From assembly GCA_037957365.1 (NCBI GenBank), contig JARHVA010005485.1, positions 181,001 to 245,000 of the forward strand: a stretch of DNA of 64,000 nucleotides, written 5' to 3'. This DNA is from Torreya grandis (taxonomy: Eukaryota > Streptophyta > Pinopsida > Cupressales > Taxaceae). The position numbers and the translations under genes are program-made. Below, one piece after another: positions 12,191 through 25,547 of this stretch; positions within the stretch are counted from its first letter, which is position 1; each line of letters starts with the position of its first letter. A model generated the notes under the pieces. It did not search any database, was not told where the DNA came from, and saw only the letters and a list, made by a program, of their open reading frames with translations.

Positions 12191-14543
12191 AAGCATTAAA
12201 TAGTAGATAAAAGTTAAAATTTTCACTGATCAAGACTTTACATTGCTCCTCCCAATCATAAAATCAACATGCATTCCATCCATGCTTAATAAAATAGAAA
12301 TATTCATTTTAGAATAACAATAATCTTAGGTATATGCAAATAATATCTTATACACAACATGGTTACACCTACCAATAAACACATGCCATTACAATTAGAA
12401 TATTTATTCTAGAACATTATTTTTAGGTAATTAAACCATTACCTCATTCATATCATGCTTGACTTTACATGTCAATTTGGGATTGCAATTCAAAAAGTTT
12501 GGTCTTGTTAATGTTTCATAAAAGTCCAATTTCTATGACCACATAGTTATTTTACAAGGATACATAAATAAATTTCACAAGCTTGGTGGTATAAAAACCT
12601 CAAAGAGGTATTTAAAGTAACATTCAATCCAAGAGGTGACCATTATACATTAAGATCCCATGGTCCTCCTGAGGTGCTCATGGTGCACAACCCAAATGAA
12701 TCAGGTGGTTACTTCATGTAAAGGGGAGAAGTGGATATTTAGCCTATGAAAGACTCCACTCTCTATCCCATACATGATTTAACCATCATGGATATGGTGT
12801 TATCTTCACCCCAAACCTCATACTTTCATCAAATTTCAATGCTAGAGTAGTGATGCAGGATCACATTGAATAATACACTCACTATACCTTGGCATATTTT
12901 TAATTGATAGAGGTTGATTCCAAAAGGAAGACTACATAAAAAGGTGGTTCATGATCATATCACATAATCAAATATTATACATATAACAATACTAATATTT
13001 AAGGGGAAATATGGAGATTCAAAAACTAAATAAATTCATACAAAATAATAAGTTACAAGTTTACATGATTATTATAATTAATAAAATGTAAAATGTTTAC
13101 ACAACATACAAAAATTTACATGCATCAAAGGAAACACAATATACTATGTCACACATGTGGGTCCAAAGTTTTCATAAATTTTGCCAAGTTATTTTTTCAT
13201 CACACCACTTAAACACACTAGTAAGTGAAGCAAAAGGGTCCATGGTCCTCATTAGTCTACCCAATGTCCAAATGTCATCCAAGATGACATAACATATCCA
13301 GAATATAACATCATGCTCAATTTCAAGTATCTCAAGTTCATCAACACCTTCTTTTAAGGAAGTGTGTGTTCTAACATAAACCATAAATCTATATCCATGA
13401 GTCTCAAAAATTTACCAATAAAGTTTGTGCCTCATGGATTAGATGGTTCACTCTAGCTATTAATAATAAGAGATCCCCAAAAATACCTCACTTGTCAAAG
13501 CAAGTAACTCATATTCAACCACTAGACCCTCCAGACTTAAGCTACATCTTTAAAACTTCCAAGGGTATTATGCCTCATCATCATAAGATGGCTCACCCAT
13601 GTATGTTGTCAATGATCACCATATATGGTTTCACGATTACAATAACAATCTATATCACTATCCTCCCAATTGACTTGTTTTAACAAGTTAAAGGTTGACT
13701 AACAATGATTACTTTAATGAACATAATCTTGAGAAAATATGAACTTAGCCAAGGCTCTAGGTGAATATCATGTCATCATCATGGAAATTATAGTTTCCAT
13801 AAATGTAAATATAGATGCAATCATAAAAGACATCCTCATGGATGTAAAATATATATCCATGATCATCATAACATTCTCATGGATGCTTAAAACTCAACTT
13901 AAAATAAAAAATTCATTCACATATACATGAAACATAACTAGGGGCATCATATCCTCCTTTTAGATTAAAACATACCCATGATAAAAATAACCACATCATG
14001 AAATTAAAACATATCCACACACTCAATAGCTTCTAGCTTTTTGAGTGACAAAACCACAAGCTCCTTCATTCAACTCAAAGTGATAAATGCACATAGCAAA
14101 CCAAGTCTAAATTCAATATCTTAGTATTATGATTCATAATACTTATTCACTTCAAAGTTAAAATGGTTGTAATTCAGCCAACCATATATGAGTTTCCAAC
14201 CTAAAACCCTTCCCAAACTTAGCTTGTAAGTGCATTACTTGGAAAAAAATAATGTTCCCAATCATTAAACACAATACTTATCAATTTATTTACTTTATTG
14301 TAACTAATTAGGTGTAGTAACACAAACTCCAAGTAAAAACTTATAATTACTTGCCCTATCTATCTATAAATTAAAACTATATAAAATCATAATTTATCCA
14401 TAATAAGTTATAATAAAACAAGAAAAAGGAGTAAGGATTAGCTCCTTGATGTTTCTACCAAACCATTGAGGATATAGGAATGCCTTATAAGGCTATTTAT
14501 GTTTTAGATCTCATCATGGCATAAATAAGTCAACCAAATTGAT
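12191..14543. other. Anonymous AT-rich DNA, no gene
   Basis: A few frames of 60-70 codons occur (minus 13172-13384, plus 13492-13683, plus 13739-13930), but none shows a family signature or a continuation. Short imperfect repeats of CTCATGGATG type occur at 13835-13890. Probably decayed retroelement sequence. Confidence 0.5.

Positions 14544-14581
<38 letters not shown>
14544..14581 (+). repeat. (AC)n microsatellite
   Basis: Pure alternating AC tract, about 19 units. Confidence 0.95.
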
Positions 14582-14582
<1 letters not shown>

Positions 14583-15033
14583 TAAAATAGTTACATACAC
14601 ATAATATTTCAACATACCTTTACCAAAGTATACCATGGTGGCTCCCCAAAGGCAAAATTGCCTTAGAATAGCCTTGCCCAACTAGGAGCATCTTAAATCC
14701 ATGGAGGCATTCTTACTCTACTCACAACCATAAAAGTTACAAGTGGTATGTTAGTTCCTTAAATCCATTATTGAAATCTTTTCAATAGACTAAACTAGAT
14801 ATTCATTTTACTAAAAAATAAATTATAGAAGTCTTAATTACAAGGATAGCAATGGTTATCACCACCATTCATGCTTCATAGTTCCTCAAAGCCTTACGAC
14901 ATTCCCCTAGTAATAAGAAAGTGTAAGCTCGAGTGATTTATCCAAGAAGACCAGCTCCTCATATCCAATCTAACATTCTAGGTTAGAGTTAAAGCTTTGG
15001 TCCTCCCAAGGTCATAATTTTCTAAGCATCTAG
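14582..15033. other. Anonymous sequence, no gene
   Basis: No coding frame or structured repeat supported. Confidence 0.5.
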
Positions 15034-15059
15034 TGATGGGTTGCCCATACAACCCATCA
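15034..15059. repeat. Perfect 10-bp hairpin
   Basis: TGATGGGTTG (15034-15043) pairs perfectly with CAACCCATCA (15050-15059) over the 6-base loop CCCATA. It lies only 47 bases before a second, longer hairpin. Possibly a remnant of a structured transcript or a transposon end. Confidence 0.75.
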
Positions 15060-15106
15060 AAATATATCAGACACTATTTCCCTTTATTCTAAGAGCAAAT
15101 CCTTTA

Positions 15107-15156
15107 CCACTTATCTCCCATTGGCTCATCCATATAAACCAATGGTTGATAAGTGG
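15107..15156. repeat. Long hairpin, 9 + 7 bp stem
   Basis: CCACTTATC (15107-15115) pairs with GATAAGTGG (15148-15156), and CCATTGG (15118-15124) pairs with CCAATGG (15139-15145). A symmetric 2x2 internal loop separates the two stems and a 14-base terminal loop closes the structure. All 16 pairs are Watson-Crick, which is unusual in such decayed surroundings. No flanking target duplication is evident. Confidence 0.75.
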
Positions 15157-18100
15157 GGCTTGCCTAAACACAACCAAAATCAAGAAGGGTTAACCCAACC
15201 AAGGCCAAGGTAGAGATTAATGACCATCATAGAAAATTAGACTTATATCATCCTAGTTCCATACCATCCCTAACCATCCCATTTAATGAAATGCACAAAC
15301 CCTAAAATCCCATTGTCTTCATACACCGAAAGATATTAAAAAGTTGTACAAAAATAAAGAATATAAAAAAATCTACCTTCAAAACTAATTTTAATTCATC
15401 TAAATGAAAAATAAACTAAAAATCTAGACCATATAAAACATTTAACTTTAGTCATACCAAAAAAAAAATAGATACACAAATAATACCTCATAAACCTAAA
15501 TAACTAACAAAACTTTAGGGATAAAAGCATAAATTGCATACTTGTAAATATAAATATTGATAAATTACCTAAGAGGAACAAAATAAATCTCTATATAAGT
15601 AGAGATTTAATTATATCCACTAGATGATACCATCACCCTCTTCAACATGTATGATGATGGCCACACATCGACACATCAAAGCCATAGTTATTTTTAACCT
15701 ATGAAAGGCTTAACAAAATATCTGTAGATGAATTTTGGGTGAGTTATTGTGAGTAATAATTCCTTAAATGTAAAAAATATTTGTTTAGCTTTTATAAAAA
15801 AATCAAGGGGAAAAATAAAATCCAACTTACCTCACCTATTCTATTAGAGCAGATGTTGATTCCATTTTTTTCTATTGATGTGTATAAGTAGTCCTCCAAT
15901 ACTAATATGATTATGGTATGTTTTCTTATAAATTTTGTTTCCCCATGTATTGAATTGATTTTATTCATCAATTTTGAGATGAAAATTTATTGATAGATTT
16001 AAATAAATGTAGAAATTCGTGGAGGAAGAGTTGATATATTTAAATTTTGTAATATTTAGAGGACTGAAAATGGATCCATAAAAGGTGCAAACTTTAGTTG
16101 GGTGGTCATTCTAGGATCGCATTTTAAGTGTGATATTTTCATGGTATTTCAATATTTTACACAAATTTTATCAATAAATTCAATGGGGGATGTGCAATTA
16201 TTGTTAAATTGGCACACAAAGACAAAAAATAATTTCTAAGAATTACATAATATGAACATAGTTTCTAGAAGTTGAAAAGAAAGGTAACTAAGTAGGCAAT
16301 ATTGATATTAATATATTTAAAGGTGTTTTAATAAAATTATGATGTTAGATATAGATCCATAGGATCAGTGATGATTTAAGAAGGTAGGCCTATATATTAC
16401 TTCAATTATAAACTAAATGATACAAAAAATAGATATTGATTAGATGATCAAGATATTTATTCCTTAGTGAAAGCACTCAAGATTTGAAGATATTATTTAT
16501 TACTAAAATATTTTGTATATGTACCATCACACTTTGTAGTTCATAAATTTTCATGTTAATATGAACCAAAGATATATGAAGTGGGTTGAGTTTTTATAGA
16601 GATAACAAGTTTTTAATGAAGCATATGACTAGTGATATAAACAAAAGTTGTGGATGTGTTGAGTTAAAGAAGCCTCTTGTTGAATAATATATGAGTGGAA
16701 GTTAGGATATATGATTCTATAAAGGATATTTATGACAAAGATGAATATTTTAGAGATGCATGGAAAAAATTCATAGAACAATGAGTGGTGATAGAAAATT
16801 GTGATTAGATTATTTCATGAAATAAAAATTATTATTCTGAGGAACATATATGTGTATACCTAGGGGTTCGATGCATAAAAATTGATCAAGGAGAAACATA
16901 GTGGAGCTTTAGCATGTCAATTTGTTCATAAAAAACATATGCATAGTTTGTTGATAATTACTCTTGGCCACAAGTGATCATGTATGTGTTGATAATTACT
17001 TTTTTTGTTGCAAAACTTTGAGGGTGCAAGTAAATTTGATCTTATTTTTAGTTTCCTACAAAATATTTTTTCGAGTGTGTTTTTAAGGTCTTTTTTTGGT
17101 CCAATTATAGTTTATAATATCCACTCAAATAATTAAATTTGTAATTCTTTTAAGTTCCATTGTTGAATCTTGTGACTTAGCCTTGTGAAGTTTTGACTTC
17201 TGCATAACTTATCGTATGCATAATTTGATGTGTTACAAGTGAAGAGCCATTACAATACATAACCATTTTTTTGATAATTACTCTTGACAATAAGTGTGCA
17301 TGGAAATGTGCATGTATGTATAAGAGAATATGTGTATACTAAAATATTAAGAAAACCCAAAAAAAATAAGAGTGAATAAAGACTGCTAATATGATGTTAT
17401 CTTCAAGTCAAATCTTATTTGATGATCAATTTTGTATGTTATGTGGATTCAAAAACCTCACTTTATTATATAAAATTACAATCAAATATATATGGACTTG
17501 ATTTTCATATAAAAAATGTTTTAAATCACCACATATTATAAAATGGGTGATGTATTTTGGTTTTTGTGTTATCCCTCAACTATTATTAGTGCCATGGTTA
17601 GTGGCAAAAAAATCAACACTCAACGCACGTCAACAAGTGCTTCATCAATAAAAATCTTAGTAATATATGAATATTTGTCTTAGGATGAATGCATGAAAAC
17701 AAAATAGATTAATATTTACTTTAATTTTTATCTAAATGCTTGAATTAACAACTCTTGCACTTTTAAAATAGATTCATTCAATCAAAGTGTGTTTATACAA
17801 AGTCCTTTTTTTCATGTCATCTATGTAATAATGTACTTGTGTATTTATAAAATTCACACATTCAAAAGAGGACCATATTGGCATGTAATTTAACATAAAA
17901 TAGGAAAGAAAGGCTATAAAATTAGGTACATAAGGCACAAGAGAACCAAAACAAGAGTCATAAGATCCCAACCCAAAATGATGCATAGTATAGTTCTAGG
18001 AAAAGGACTACAAGTTAAATAAAATAGGAAGGGAAGAAATAGAGGAATGAGTGGAAAATTAATAGGGAAACATTGATAAACATGATAAAACATGTGAATA

Positions 18101-18265
18101 AGATCCTAAAATAAACCCATAATCAACAAACACATAAGTACCTTATAAGCATATAGAACTTAGGTGTCTATAATGTGTGTGTGCATATCTGTGCACATGC
18201 ATGCATTCATATACGTAATGCCATTGGTGTGTAAATATGTGTAAATGTATTTGGACCTATGAAAA
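15157..18265. other. Anonymous AT-rich DNA, no gene
   Basis: Only chance-length frames. The phrase GATAATTACTCTTG appears at about 16954 and again near 17274 in similar surroundings, suggesting a decayed local duplication of about 320 bp. No element class could be assigned. Confidence 0.5.
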
Positions 18266-18610
18266 TCATTTCATCAATTATAATGTACTATATATATTGC
18301 AAAGACCATTGCAAAATTATAAATGTCTTCTCTTCAAATGGTTTCATTGTAAAAAAGCATGAATGGATAAGATTTTACTAGATATAGAAATTGTAAGTCA
18401 ATTAAAGGATTCAAATGGTTTTTATGTTGTGGAATTTATTCCTATAAATATTGATCAATATGTCTCAAAAACTTTATTCATAGTCTATTTTATTTCATCA
18501 ATTATAATGTAGTAGATATATTGTAAGGACTATTCTAAACCTATAAATGTTTTCCCTTCCAATGGTTTGACTATAAAAACACATGGATGTGTTATCTAAG
18601 AATTAATAAA
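18266..18610 (+). repeat. Diverged tandem duplication, ~220-bp unit
   Basis: A unit beginning TTTCATCAATTATAATGTA at about 18270 recurs at about 18493. Both continue through an 'ATATTG..A.GAC.ATT', 'AAATG.(C)TTC.CTTC.AATGGTTT' and 'GTAAAAA' series in the same order. Copies are clearly diverged. No coding capacity. Confidence 0.7.
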
Positions 18611-18841
18611 AAGACATGAATGGATTTTTGGAGTACTAATATTAAATTTTTTAGGACTTATTGATGTAAATAATAGAAATAAAGAATTATTGTGAGTTTC
18701 TTGTAAATGCAATGCAAATCTTATTTTGTTAGTAAGATATCACTTCCATGTACCAATAGTACCATAAATAATTAATTTGAATGGAATCATCATGGTGTGT
18801 TTATTTTAGTGATACAAATAGTATAAAAAACTATATCGTCT

Positions 18842-19300
18842 ATGGATATTGCATTGAAAGTGGATGCAAATTTTTATGTGTGTTCAATTTGGTATTGTTG
18901 TGAGAAGGAATATGTGTGTTTGATCCATTTTTTCAATCATTGTAAGATTCATGATGTAACTCCCAATCAAATTCATACCCACATTGAATATTTTTTATTT
19001 TTATTCTTGAGTATATTTCTTCAATTCACTTATCATGTTCATATCAAAAATAATTATATGCCCACTTTAGACATGATCATTTCCCAATCCTCAAGTTTTG
19101 GCTCGTCATTTCCAATATTTAGTAATGTGATGGTAATGTCAAAAAATTTCCAAAATTTTGAACTATATGATTTTCATCCATTTGAACAAAAATTTACTTC
19201 TTCAAAAAGATATAATGACTCCAATGAAGAAGGTTATTCAATGTATGCATCAATGAAGGTTGAATCTGCAAGTACATTGGTTCAACTCTTAGACACTTGA
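18842..19300 (+). other. 152-codon ORF of unknown nature, probably not a gene
   Basis: This is the longest open frame in the window. It encodes a Cys/Phe/His-rich N-terminal half with a hydrophobic stretch around residues 48-62 and a Ser/Asn-rich C-terminal half. I recognise no domain. Its nucleotide sequence is partly duplicated at about 19620-19915, where the frame is broken by stops. That argues that the ORF is a chance frame inside a duplicated repeat, although a duplicated gene with one decayed copy cannot be excluded. No convincing promoter, intron signals or coding bias is seen. Confidence 0.25.
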
Positions 19301-19619
19301 TATAGAATATTTTTTTAAACATTCAATGAAAAAAATGCATAGATGCACAAAATGAGTGGAGTTATTGAAACATATGATAAAATACCTATGCACTAACATT
19401 AGGTTTGATAATTCTATGATTTACAAGTTTCTTTAAAGGCATTTGAAGATGGTTCATTTAAATTTTTATTTTATAAAATACTCGATAGCATTTTATTGAA
19501 TTTTTATTATCAATTATTTACTTTTGATGGATACTTATAAATATATTTCAATACAACTTCACCTAAAATATCAAGGTAAAAATCAAAATTTTCTTTCCAA
19601 ATGGAAAGAATTTTAGGGT

Positions 19620-19915
19620 TGTGGACATTCAATCTATTATAATTACAAGAAGGAATGCATTTTTTGTTTCATTGTTTCTAATGACTATGAAAGATTCCTC
19701 ACATAAATCCCAATGTAATTTGTGTCAACATTAAAGACTTGTTTCTTTTTTTACTCAATCATGTTTCTAAGTGAACTTAACATGTTTTATTCTAATAACT
19801 ATGAGATCCTTATTCTAAACATGAGCATCATGTTTTGGGCCAATGTTTCTAATATTTATTAATGTGATGGTTATGTCAAAAATTTCCCAACTATTTGAAC
19901 TGAATGATTTTATTG
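19620..19915 (+). repeat. Diverged second copy of the 18.86-19.17 kb sequence
   Basis: Shared ordered words include AAGGAATATG/AAGGAATGCA, CAATCATG(T), GAGCATCAT/GATCATTT, and a strongly conserved block 'CCAAT(R)TTT.(C)TAATATTTA.TAATGTGATGGT.ATGTCAAAAA'. Reading frames in this copy are interrupted. The spacing between the copies is about 750 bp. Confidence 0.65.
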
Positions 19916-20129
19916 CATACTTTGGTATCTCCTTAATTGTAGGAAGATGGCCCAAGTTTCCATGAGAATAATTGATCTCCCTCCAAATGGGAGAGAATTG
20001 TGCATAAGTAATAAGCCCTAAAAATGTTCGATAATATGGGATAAAAATTTTGGGCTTTCATTTGTATTCCAAAAGCCCACATATAATGTATAGAGAACAA
20101 TTTTTGGGAATACATAAATTTTATAATGA

Positions 20130-20790
20130 TATTTGTGATTGCATTTATAATTGATCCTTTCAAATTAATTGTGATTCATCTCCATGTTTAGTCTCAAACT
20201 ATTATACTTCAACATGACCCATTTGTCTATTGACCATAAGTTTTCCATAGATAACCATTGAGGGAGGTTTTAAATATACGTAATTTTATTTTGACATAAT
20301 TAATTAAATGAAAAAAATATATGTTGATTAAATAAATTTATCACAAGAATAATTTATGAGACAGTCTATGTGAAAACATTAATGATTAAAGAGATTTTAG
20401 ATTGCATTAAAATTTTATCCTTTTAAATTAATAGAGATGATTCATCTCAATGTTTAGTCTCAAACTATTATACTTAAAATTTACCCATGTATTTATCAAC
20501 TATAAGGTTTCCTAGTATAAGCATTGGGGGGTATACATAATCATATTATGGCACATAAGTAATTATGAATAAAAAAAATATCGGCTAAATAATTTTTTCA
20601 TTCACCATGTATAAATGATGTGTGTGTTCATTATAAAAATGAAATGGTCAATATGGTTTCATCCCCATGGTAAATGTTGACCTAATATACTTGAACATGA
20701 CCCAAATACTAATTGACTAAAACTTTTCCCCACATGAACATTGAGAATCAAAAGCTATGTGAGCATGCATTACAACACAAAATGTGATAT
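20130..20790 (+). repeat. Three diverged tandem units (~270 bp)
   Basis: Each unit contains, in order, an ATCTC-ATG(T/G)TTAG or similar start, 'CTATTATACTT.AA', an 'ACCCAT/ACCCAA' word, 'A(C)TA..AGTTTTCC', a GAACATTGAG/AAGCATTGGG word, and a TA-rich tail with 'ACATAAT(T)A'. Starts are near 20130, 20400 and 20640. The divergence suggests an old, inactive tandem array. Confidence 0.65.
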
Positions 20791-23129
20791 AAATGAATGT
20801 TTAATTAATTAAATCATTATAATAGTCTACCCAAAATGGATAAATGATTTTATTAATTAAACATTTACACTTACACATACCCTTAATTATTCCTTTAAAA
20901 GTAAATTTACAACACAATAAAACATATCTTGCAGAATATCTCAAAACATTGACCTTTACACTTCAACCACGATTGAAACTCCTCCATGTAGTGGATCATA
21001 GTGGCACATCTTAAACTCTAAGTTACATTATGAAGGTAGCCCATAATTTTTAAATGTAGAGAGTAGTTAAAGTTAGATCTTTCTAGGTTTTATTAGAAAC
21101 TTATATGAGTAAAATGTCAATGCATACATTTGTTTTAGTTGGGTATACCTTAAGATAGTCCTTAAAAGTTTTTAATGATATCAAGTTGTTATAGTGAAAG
21201 GTAGAAGATGTAAGATATATTTTTACCATGATTTACATAAATAGGTAAATTTTATAAATGCATATTCTATTATTGTATAACATGTATCCTCTTATAATTC
21301 ACATTTGTGTATATGTTTCTATAGTTACACATTTTATAAGATACACATTTAAACAAAAAGGTTTGAAAACAAATAAATCTCATATTGTCAGTATAGTACT
21401 GTAAAAATATATAATTGTCAATGTATTTGATAGCACATTTCTAGGAATATCTACCAACATGTCATGTTTTTAAGGGATGAAAATAATTAATGAAACATGA
21501 ATTTACCAAGGAAAATATACAAGAGAAAAAATAATTTTGCATCTAGATTGATAACATCAGCTATTTCATGCCTCTTTTGATCTAGATGGCTGATATTTGA
21601 TATGAATGGAAGATCAAATAAATATGAGGCTTGTTACAAAGTTGAATATTTGTATCTAGATGTTATCCCATATCAAGACCTTGGTTGTTTTTATAAGTGG
21701 TACAACATATTATTATCATGTAGTCAATGCTAATGTCAACAATATAATAATAAAACAAACTTGCATTAATTATAAGGGAAGTGAGATAAATACAAGATAA
21801 ATAGGAATGAAAATAAAATTAAAGTAAATTAAAATGTAATAAAGTGGTAAACAAAATAAAAGTGAGAATTCATGTGCATTGTGATCAAGTGAAGCAAAAT
21901 TTAAGGTTTGATATGGGGGATTTACATATATCATGTTTTTAATGCAATAGAGTTGTCATCACCATAAATTTTGACTAACCTTTACGCCCAATGACCACTA
22001 TTTCTTTTATCATCTATGCATAATGAATATATTGAAGCCCATTGTGGTGGAAATGAAACCTAAGAGTTCAAAATGAAAGCACACATGGGAGATAACAAAA
22101 ACAAATTATAGCACAAAAAATGTAGAATGTAATTATGGGATGAAAACCTTCAGCTAAAGGTTGAGATCAATTTTTATTTGACATTTTAGGCCTACCTCAT
22201 TGTATGAGATTATCCATTACATGATTTTTTAAGTTGAAAATATTTAATTTTCAATGATGTATATAACATTTTTTTATGGTGATTTATTATTGGACATTCA
22301 AAATTTTAACTTTCAAACTCATTATGTTTAATTCAATCTTGCCTCATCTATTTATTGCCTTTAAAAATTTTTTAACACCAAAAATAGTTAATTTTTACTA
22401 TTATTGGTGACAAAAAAGTGTACTATTTTTATCATCTATGCACGAGGAATGTATTCAACCCCATAATTGTGAACATGTAATGTGATAGTTATAAATTTTA
22501 TCACAAGAATTATGGATAAAAATTTACTGGTGTCATGTTTCATAGCCTCAATTTAGATTAAAAATCACATATTTATCTATAAAATCACTTTGAAATAATA
22601 TTATTTATAGAAATAAATTAAACCTAGCAATTATATATACATGTACTACATATTTTCATAAATCTCATAATCAAGAAAGTACATTTTGATAACCAAAATT
22701 ATGTCCTTCGATGAATCTATGATTAAATTAAGTATATCTTCTAGTTTAAAATAAAACAATAATAAATGGTGATATTTACAACATCAGTGCAAACCCAAAA
22801 AAATATGACCAACCTCTAATACCTTTTCATCAAAACTTATCAAATGTCATAACATTCCACATCAACATCATAGGTGTCATGCATTACCTTCATCCACTCA
22901 TGGTACACTTACCCCAGTTGATTTAATGACATTGGTTTTACAATATCTTTATATATCTACATATAATTTTACAAGGATGACCACATAAAACAAAATAATG
23001 TATGTCTTTCCATAATTTTTAGTGAATCTCAAATTTAAGATCATGAAATTAAGAGATCTAATAGTATGATAAAATAAAATGCAAATATTATCCATAAATG
23101 AAATATATTTTTGAAAGCAAGATACTATT
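20791..23129. other. Anonymous AT-rich DNA, no gene
   Basis: No coding frame longer than chance and no recognisable element terminus. The segment near 22860-22900 (GCATTACCTTCATCCACT) resembles 63045-63075, so the repeat family described next may begin farther left than I drew it. Confidence 0.5.
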
Positions 23130-24450
23130 TAACCATAAATTATATGAGGGTCCTCTTTTTTATTATGGAGTAAATAGGGTTAATAATATAGAAATGACAA
23201 TGCACAATTGTGATAATCAAGTCTAAAACATGGCAATTAGATGATAAACATAGATATAACATATGCTAAGTTTATTAAACTAAGATCTGCTAAATATAAA
23301 AAGTATAGTTATGATAGATATCAAAATGAAAAATAAACATTGTACTTAGTTGGTTTTGATGATAACATAGTTATATATTTAGAACATGTAGGAATCATAT
23401 AGGAAGATGATTCTATAATAGTGAAAAAATATGGATTGATTGCCTCTATAGCCATAGATACTTACATCAACATTAGATGGTTACATCGATGTAGTGTCTA
23501 GGTTATACATAGGTGTATTGTATGGAATACCTACTTGGAAAGGATGTGACCCATTATATGCTTATGGGTTTATCATAACCTTTACTTTGGTTCATTTTGA
23601 TCTAGGTCATGGATTGTCACTCCTTATGAAATTACAAAACCCTAGTTCTTGATCTTCATGGTGACTTGAAGAAAAATATGTTAGTAGGATCACAGTGTCA
23701 AGATGACCCCAAAGACCCCTTATTCAATGAAAATTACCTAAATATCCAATACTTTAAAAAGGGCCTCAAACTTATGTAGTTCTTCCCTATGTGTTGGCTT
23801 GTGTGTGAATCATGCAATATGTGGAAATCAAGTACAATAGTGACCTATATTTTAACTTGAAAAATATAGCTATTGGGATGCCCTTTTACTAATTCATACT
23901 TGTATATGTGTAGTCACTATGAATTATATGGAAATATGAATAAATATGGGAACTTTTCTCAACTAAATTCTCTTTGAGTGCTATTTAGAATAAATATTAG
24001 GTGAATAATGAATGAGGATTGATATTGTATTAATATAAAAATACCTTTGGAGAAATAAATCACATTAAATAACTTATGATAACCATTAAGATATGTTTTA
24101 TTTTCAAATTAGATGACTTTTACCACACTGGACACTTTCATCAGAGCAAGACACTTGCATCGATGTAAGTTTCTATCCTGGATGCAAGTGTCCATGAAGT
24201 GGGAAAACATGTATAGACACAAAAATTTTAAAATGGAAGATACATACATTTTAAGCATTATGGGTAAAATAAAAGGCATCATTCATCAACATAAGACTAG
24301 TCAGACTAAGAGATAGGAAAAGGGGCACAAGATATAGTAGATGCAAGAATTATGAAAGTGAGAAAGGTTAAAAATTGAGAGGAACAACCAAGGTCTAAGT
24401 TTTATAAGTGTAAAAGATTAAGGTTCTATATAATCCATAAATATAATCTA
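23130..24450 (+). repeat. Dispersed repeat 'Y', copy 1
   Basis: About 1.3 kb aligns collinearly with 60190-61465. Blocks include ATAACATATG-TAAATTTATTAAAC-TAAGAT-TGCTAAATAT, AGATGATTCTA, GTGTCTAGGTT, GTGTATT-TATGGAATAC, ATGGATTGTCACTCCT, a CATGCAATATGTGGAAA word and GATGCAAGTGTCC. A third, partial copy runs off the window at 63860-64000. No protein-coding frame is conserved. Its position beside LTR-like sequence X1 suggests it may be part of a longer LTR, which is inference. Confidence 0.75.
24150..24192. repeat. Nested palindromes with CATCGATG core in repeat Y copy 1
   Basis: GACACTTG, core CATCGATG and TAAGTTTC form a near-palindrome at 24150-24173. In addition GACACTTGCATC (24150-24161) is a perfect inverted match to GATGCAAGTGTC (24181-24192). 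The same region can therefore fold in two alternative ways. Copy 2 keeps the arrangement with partly compensating base changes. Confidence 0.7.
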
Positions 24451-24766
24451 TGTTTTTCCCCCTTTAAATATTAATGAAATTTCAATTTAAAAAAAAAATA
24501 ATGCATACCTAGGTGTGTATAACACACCTTGTCTTTGCATGAAACCAACTTGAGTGCTTTGTTGGTGACTAACTTACAACCAAGATCATGTTATATTGTA
24601 TAATAAGTGCATATAATCTAGAATTAAAATTGTTTTAAATTAATTTAAATTGAAAGATCAAGGTTTAGGAGTACCCTTGTGTATCAATGTAGGTACCTTG
24701 TTTATTGGAAAGTTGACTGATCTAAAAATGATACTAGGAAAAATATAGATAATTCTATAAATTCTA

Positions 24767-24804
24767 TATATATAAGGAGATATATATATATATATATATA
24801 TAAG

Positions 24805-24880
<76 letters not shown>
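24767..24880 (+). repeat. (TA)n microsatellite with two AAGGAGA interruptions
   Basis: Alternating TA runs are interrupted twice by AAGGAGA, near 24774 and 24803, and then continue as a pure tract to 24880. The interruption itself appears to have duplicated along with the adjoining TA tract. Confidence 0.95.
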
Positions 24881-24885
<5 letters not shown>

Positions 24886-25337
24886 AGATACATGCCCCCA
24901 ACCTTAGAGAAAATGTGAGTTACCACTCGACAGTTGAGATTAGCTCAATTGTGCAACCTAATGATACTTATAACCTGGTGATGCTAGATAATAAAATCAA
25001 GTCCAACATAAAAGCATATAAATATTAAGTGATTTAATGACCTCAAAAATACCAAAATTTAATGAAAATAATATAGTATATTGGCTCAATATAGTCCATA
25101 AAAGTCTATTCTAGGTATCAGTGCATAAAAGTCCATGATATAGTGACAGATTATAAAAGAGTTTTAAAATCTGAAACCGATTTGGATTTTGAAATATTAG
25201 GTGCACATTTCATATAATATGCACCTTAAATATGTATCATGTTTAATATGTGTATAACAATAGTTCCAATGTATATAATTTTTCCAAAACTATGAATTTG
25301 AATCATATAATTGTGTCCTTTGGCTAATTTAGAAACT

Positions 25338-25530
25338 GTGTAAGTGTGGAGAACATGCTTACAAAGAATTCCCCCATTATATATGGATAGATTTTAAAAC
25401 TGATATGAGTAACTAATATGGAGAAATTTGAAAATTTATATAAGTTATAATGTGGATAACATGTTTCAAAAACATGCCCATAGTATAATCTAGAGAATCT
25501 GAATACTAAATAAGTGTGGAGAACATGTGA
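25338..25530 (+). repeat. Short dispersed motif GTGTGGAGAACATG, three copies
   Basis: AAGTGTGGAGAACATG occurs at about 25343 and 25513, with a variant ATGTGGATAACATG near 25450. A further copy lies near 58713. Each is followed by A/T-rich sequence. It looks like a decayed tandem repeat just outside LTR-like sequence X1. Confidence 0.6.
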
Positions 25531-25547
25531 AATGAAACCATTTCATT

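Noticed and set aside
13172..13384. 70-codon minus-strand frame (ending FKWCDEKITWQNL)
   Set aside because: The composition is plausible, but there is no continuation, second copy or recognised domain, so it cannot be told from chance.
24702..24926. Tyr-Ile repeat frame on the minus strand
   Set aside because: It is a translated (TA)n microsatellite.
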